A DNA stretch of 64,000 nt from Symbiodinium natans (lineage: Eukaryota > Sar > Dinophyceae > Suessiales > Symbiodiniaceae). The letters are not shown here. The stretch's first letter is position 1. The DNA lies in NCBI GenBank assembly GCA_905221605.1, contig CAJNDS010000002.1, positions 1,601,438-1,665,437 on the forward strand, given 5' to 3'. Below: more notes on the stretch, generated by a model, which saw only the letters and a list, made by a program, of their open reading frames with translations, made no database searches and had not been told where the DNA came from.

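Noticed and set aside
1..64000. Transposase, reverse transcriptase, tRNA, rRNA or spliced-leader relic
   Set aside because: No catalytic motif, cloverleaf, conserved rRNA word or DinoSL-like sequence was recognised on either strand by reading. A profile search would be more sensitive.

Overview
This window looks like nuclear DNA of a dinoflagellate (for example a Symbiodiniaceae-type or related genome). No long intact gene is open in any frame. Instead the + strand carries well over 100 short (about 40-180 base) islands of coding sequence. They all belong to one repeated protein module and are separated by introns. Introns with GC donors, AG|G acceptors, very high intron density, one-directional coding, plant-type telomere-like words and long poly-C/poly-G tracts all fit a dinoflagellate. 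The organism call is inference; no rRNA, spliced-leader or other marker gene is present.

The window is read as the interior of one giant gene, open at both ends, coding for a very long modular extracellular protein. The repeat is about 110-120 residues and is recognised in pieces. A1 is xNVSFxDxDLD. A2 is DLDxxELGGxVTWxPPxD. B is YxVYLAxDxxGxxRSQIG. B' is VPVGTNxLxVPxDT. C1 is THFLVYTKS. C2 is SLxEQTTPxxxxLxDxxASV. The order, the W-x-P in the first half, the Y-x-V-Y-L strand and the hydrophobic TH-x-L-V-Y strand suggest a fibronectin-III-like beta sandwich. I assign the family by pattern only. About 37 complete or partial units are listed, about one per 1.7 kb.

Layout: units 1-15 (about 0.25-22 kb) are a run of tandem modules. 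From 22 kb on, some units carry extra exons rich in Thr/Ser (mucin-like) or in Asp/Glu/Asn/Ser with many N-x-S/T sequons. Several of these sit between B and B' (22.7, 24.5-25.2, 31.5 and 36.8 kb). Others form longer stalk-like stretches (39.7-40.4, 51.8-52.5 and 60.5-61.8 kb). Units 16-30 run to 48.8 kb. A 112-bp minisatellite of about 18 copies fills 48.9-51.0 kb, inside an intron. Units 31-38 continue to the right edge.

The modules would act together as one rod-like, heavily glycosylated surface or secreted protein, such as an adhesin or cell-wall component (inference). Exon edges below are approximate: they mark the recognisable coding core, not proven splice sites. No convincing second gene, transposase, reverse transcriptase, tRNA or rRNA was seen. 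Most longer open frames in this GC-moderate DNA, on both strands, are chance frames over introns.
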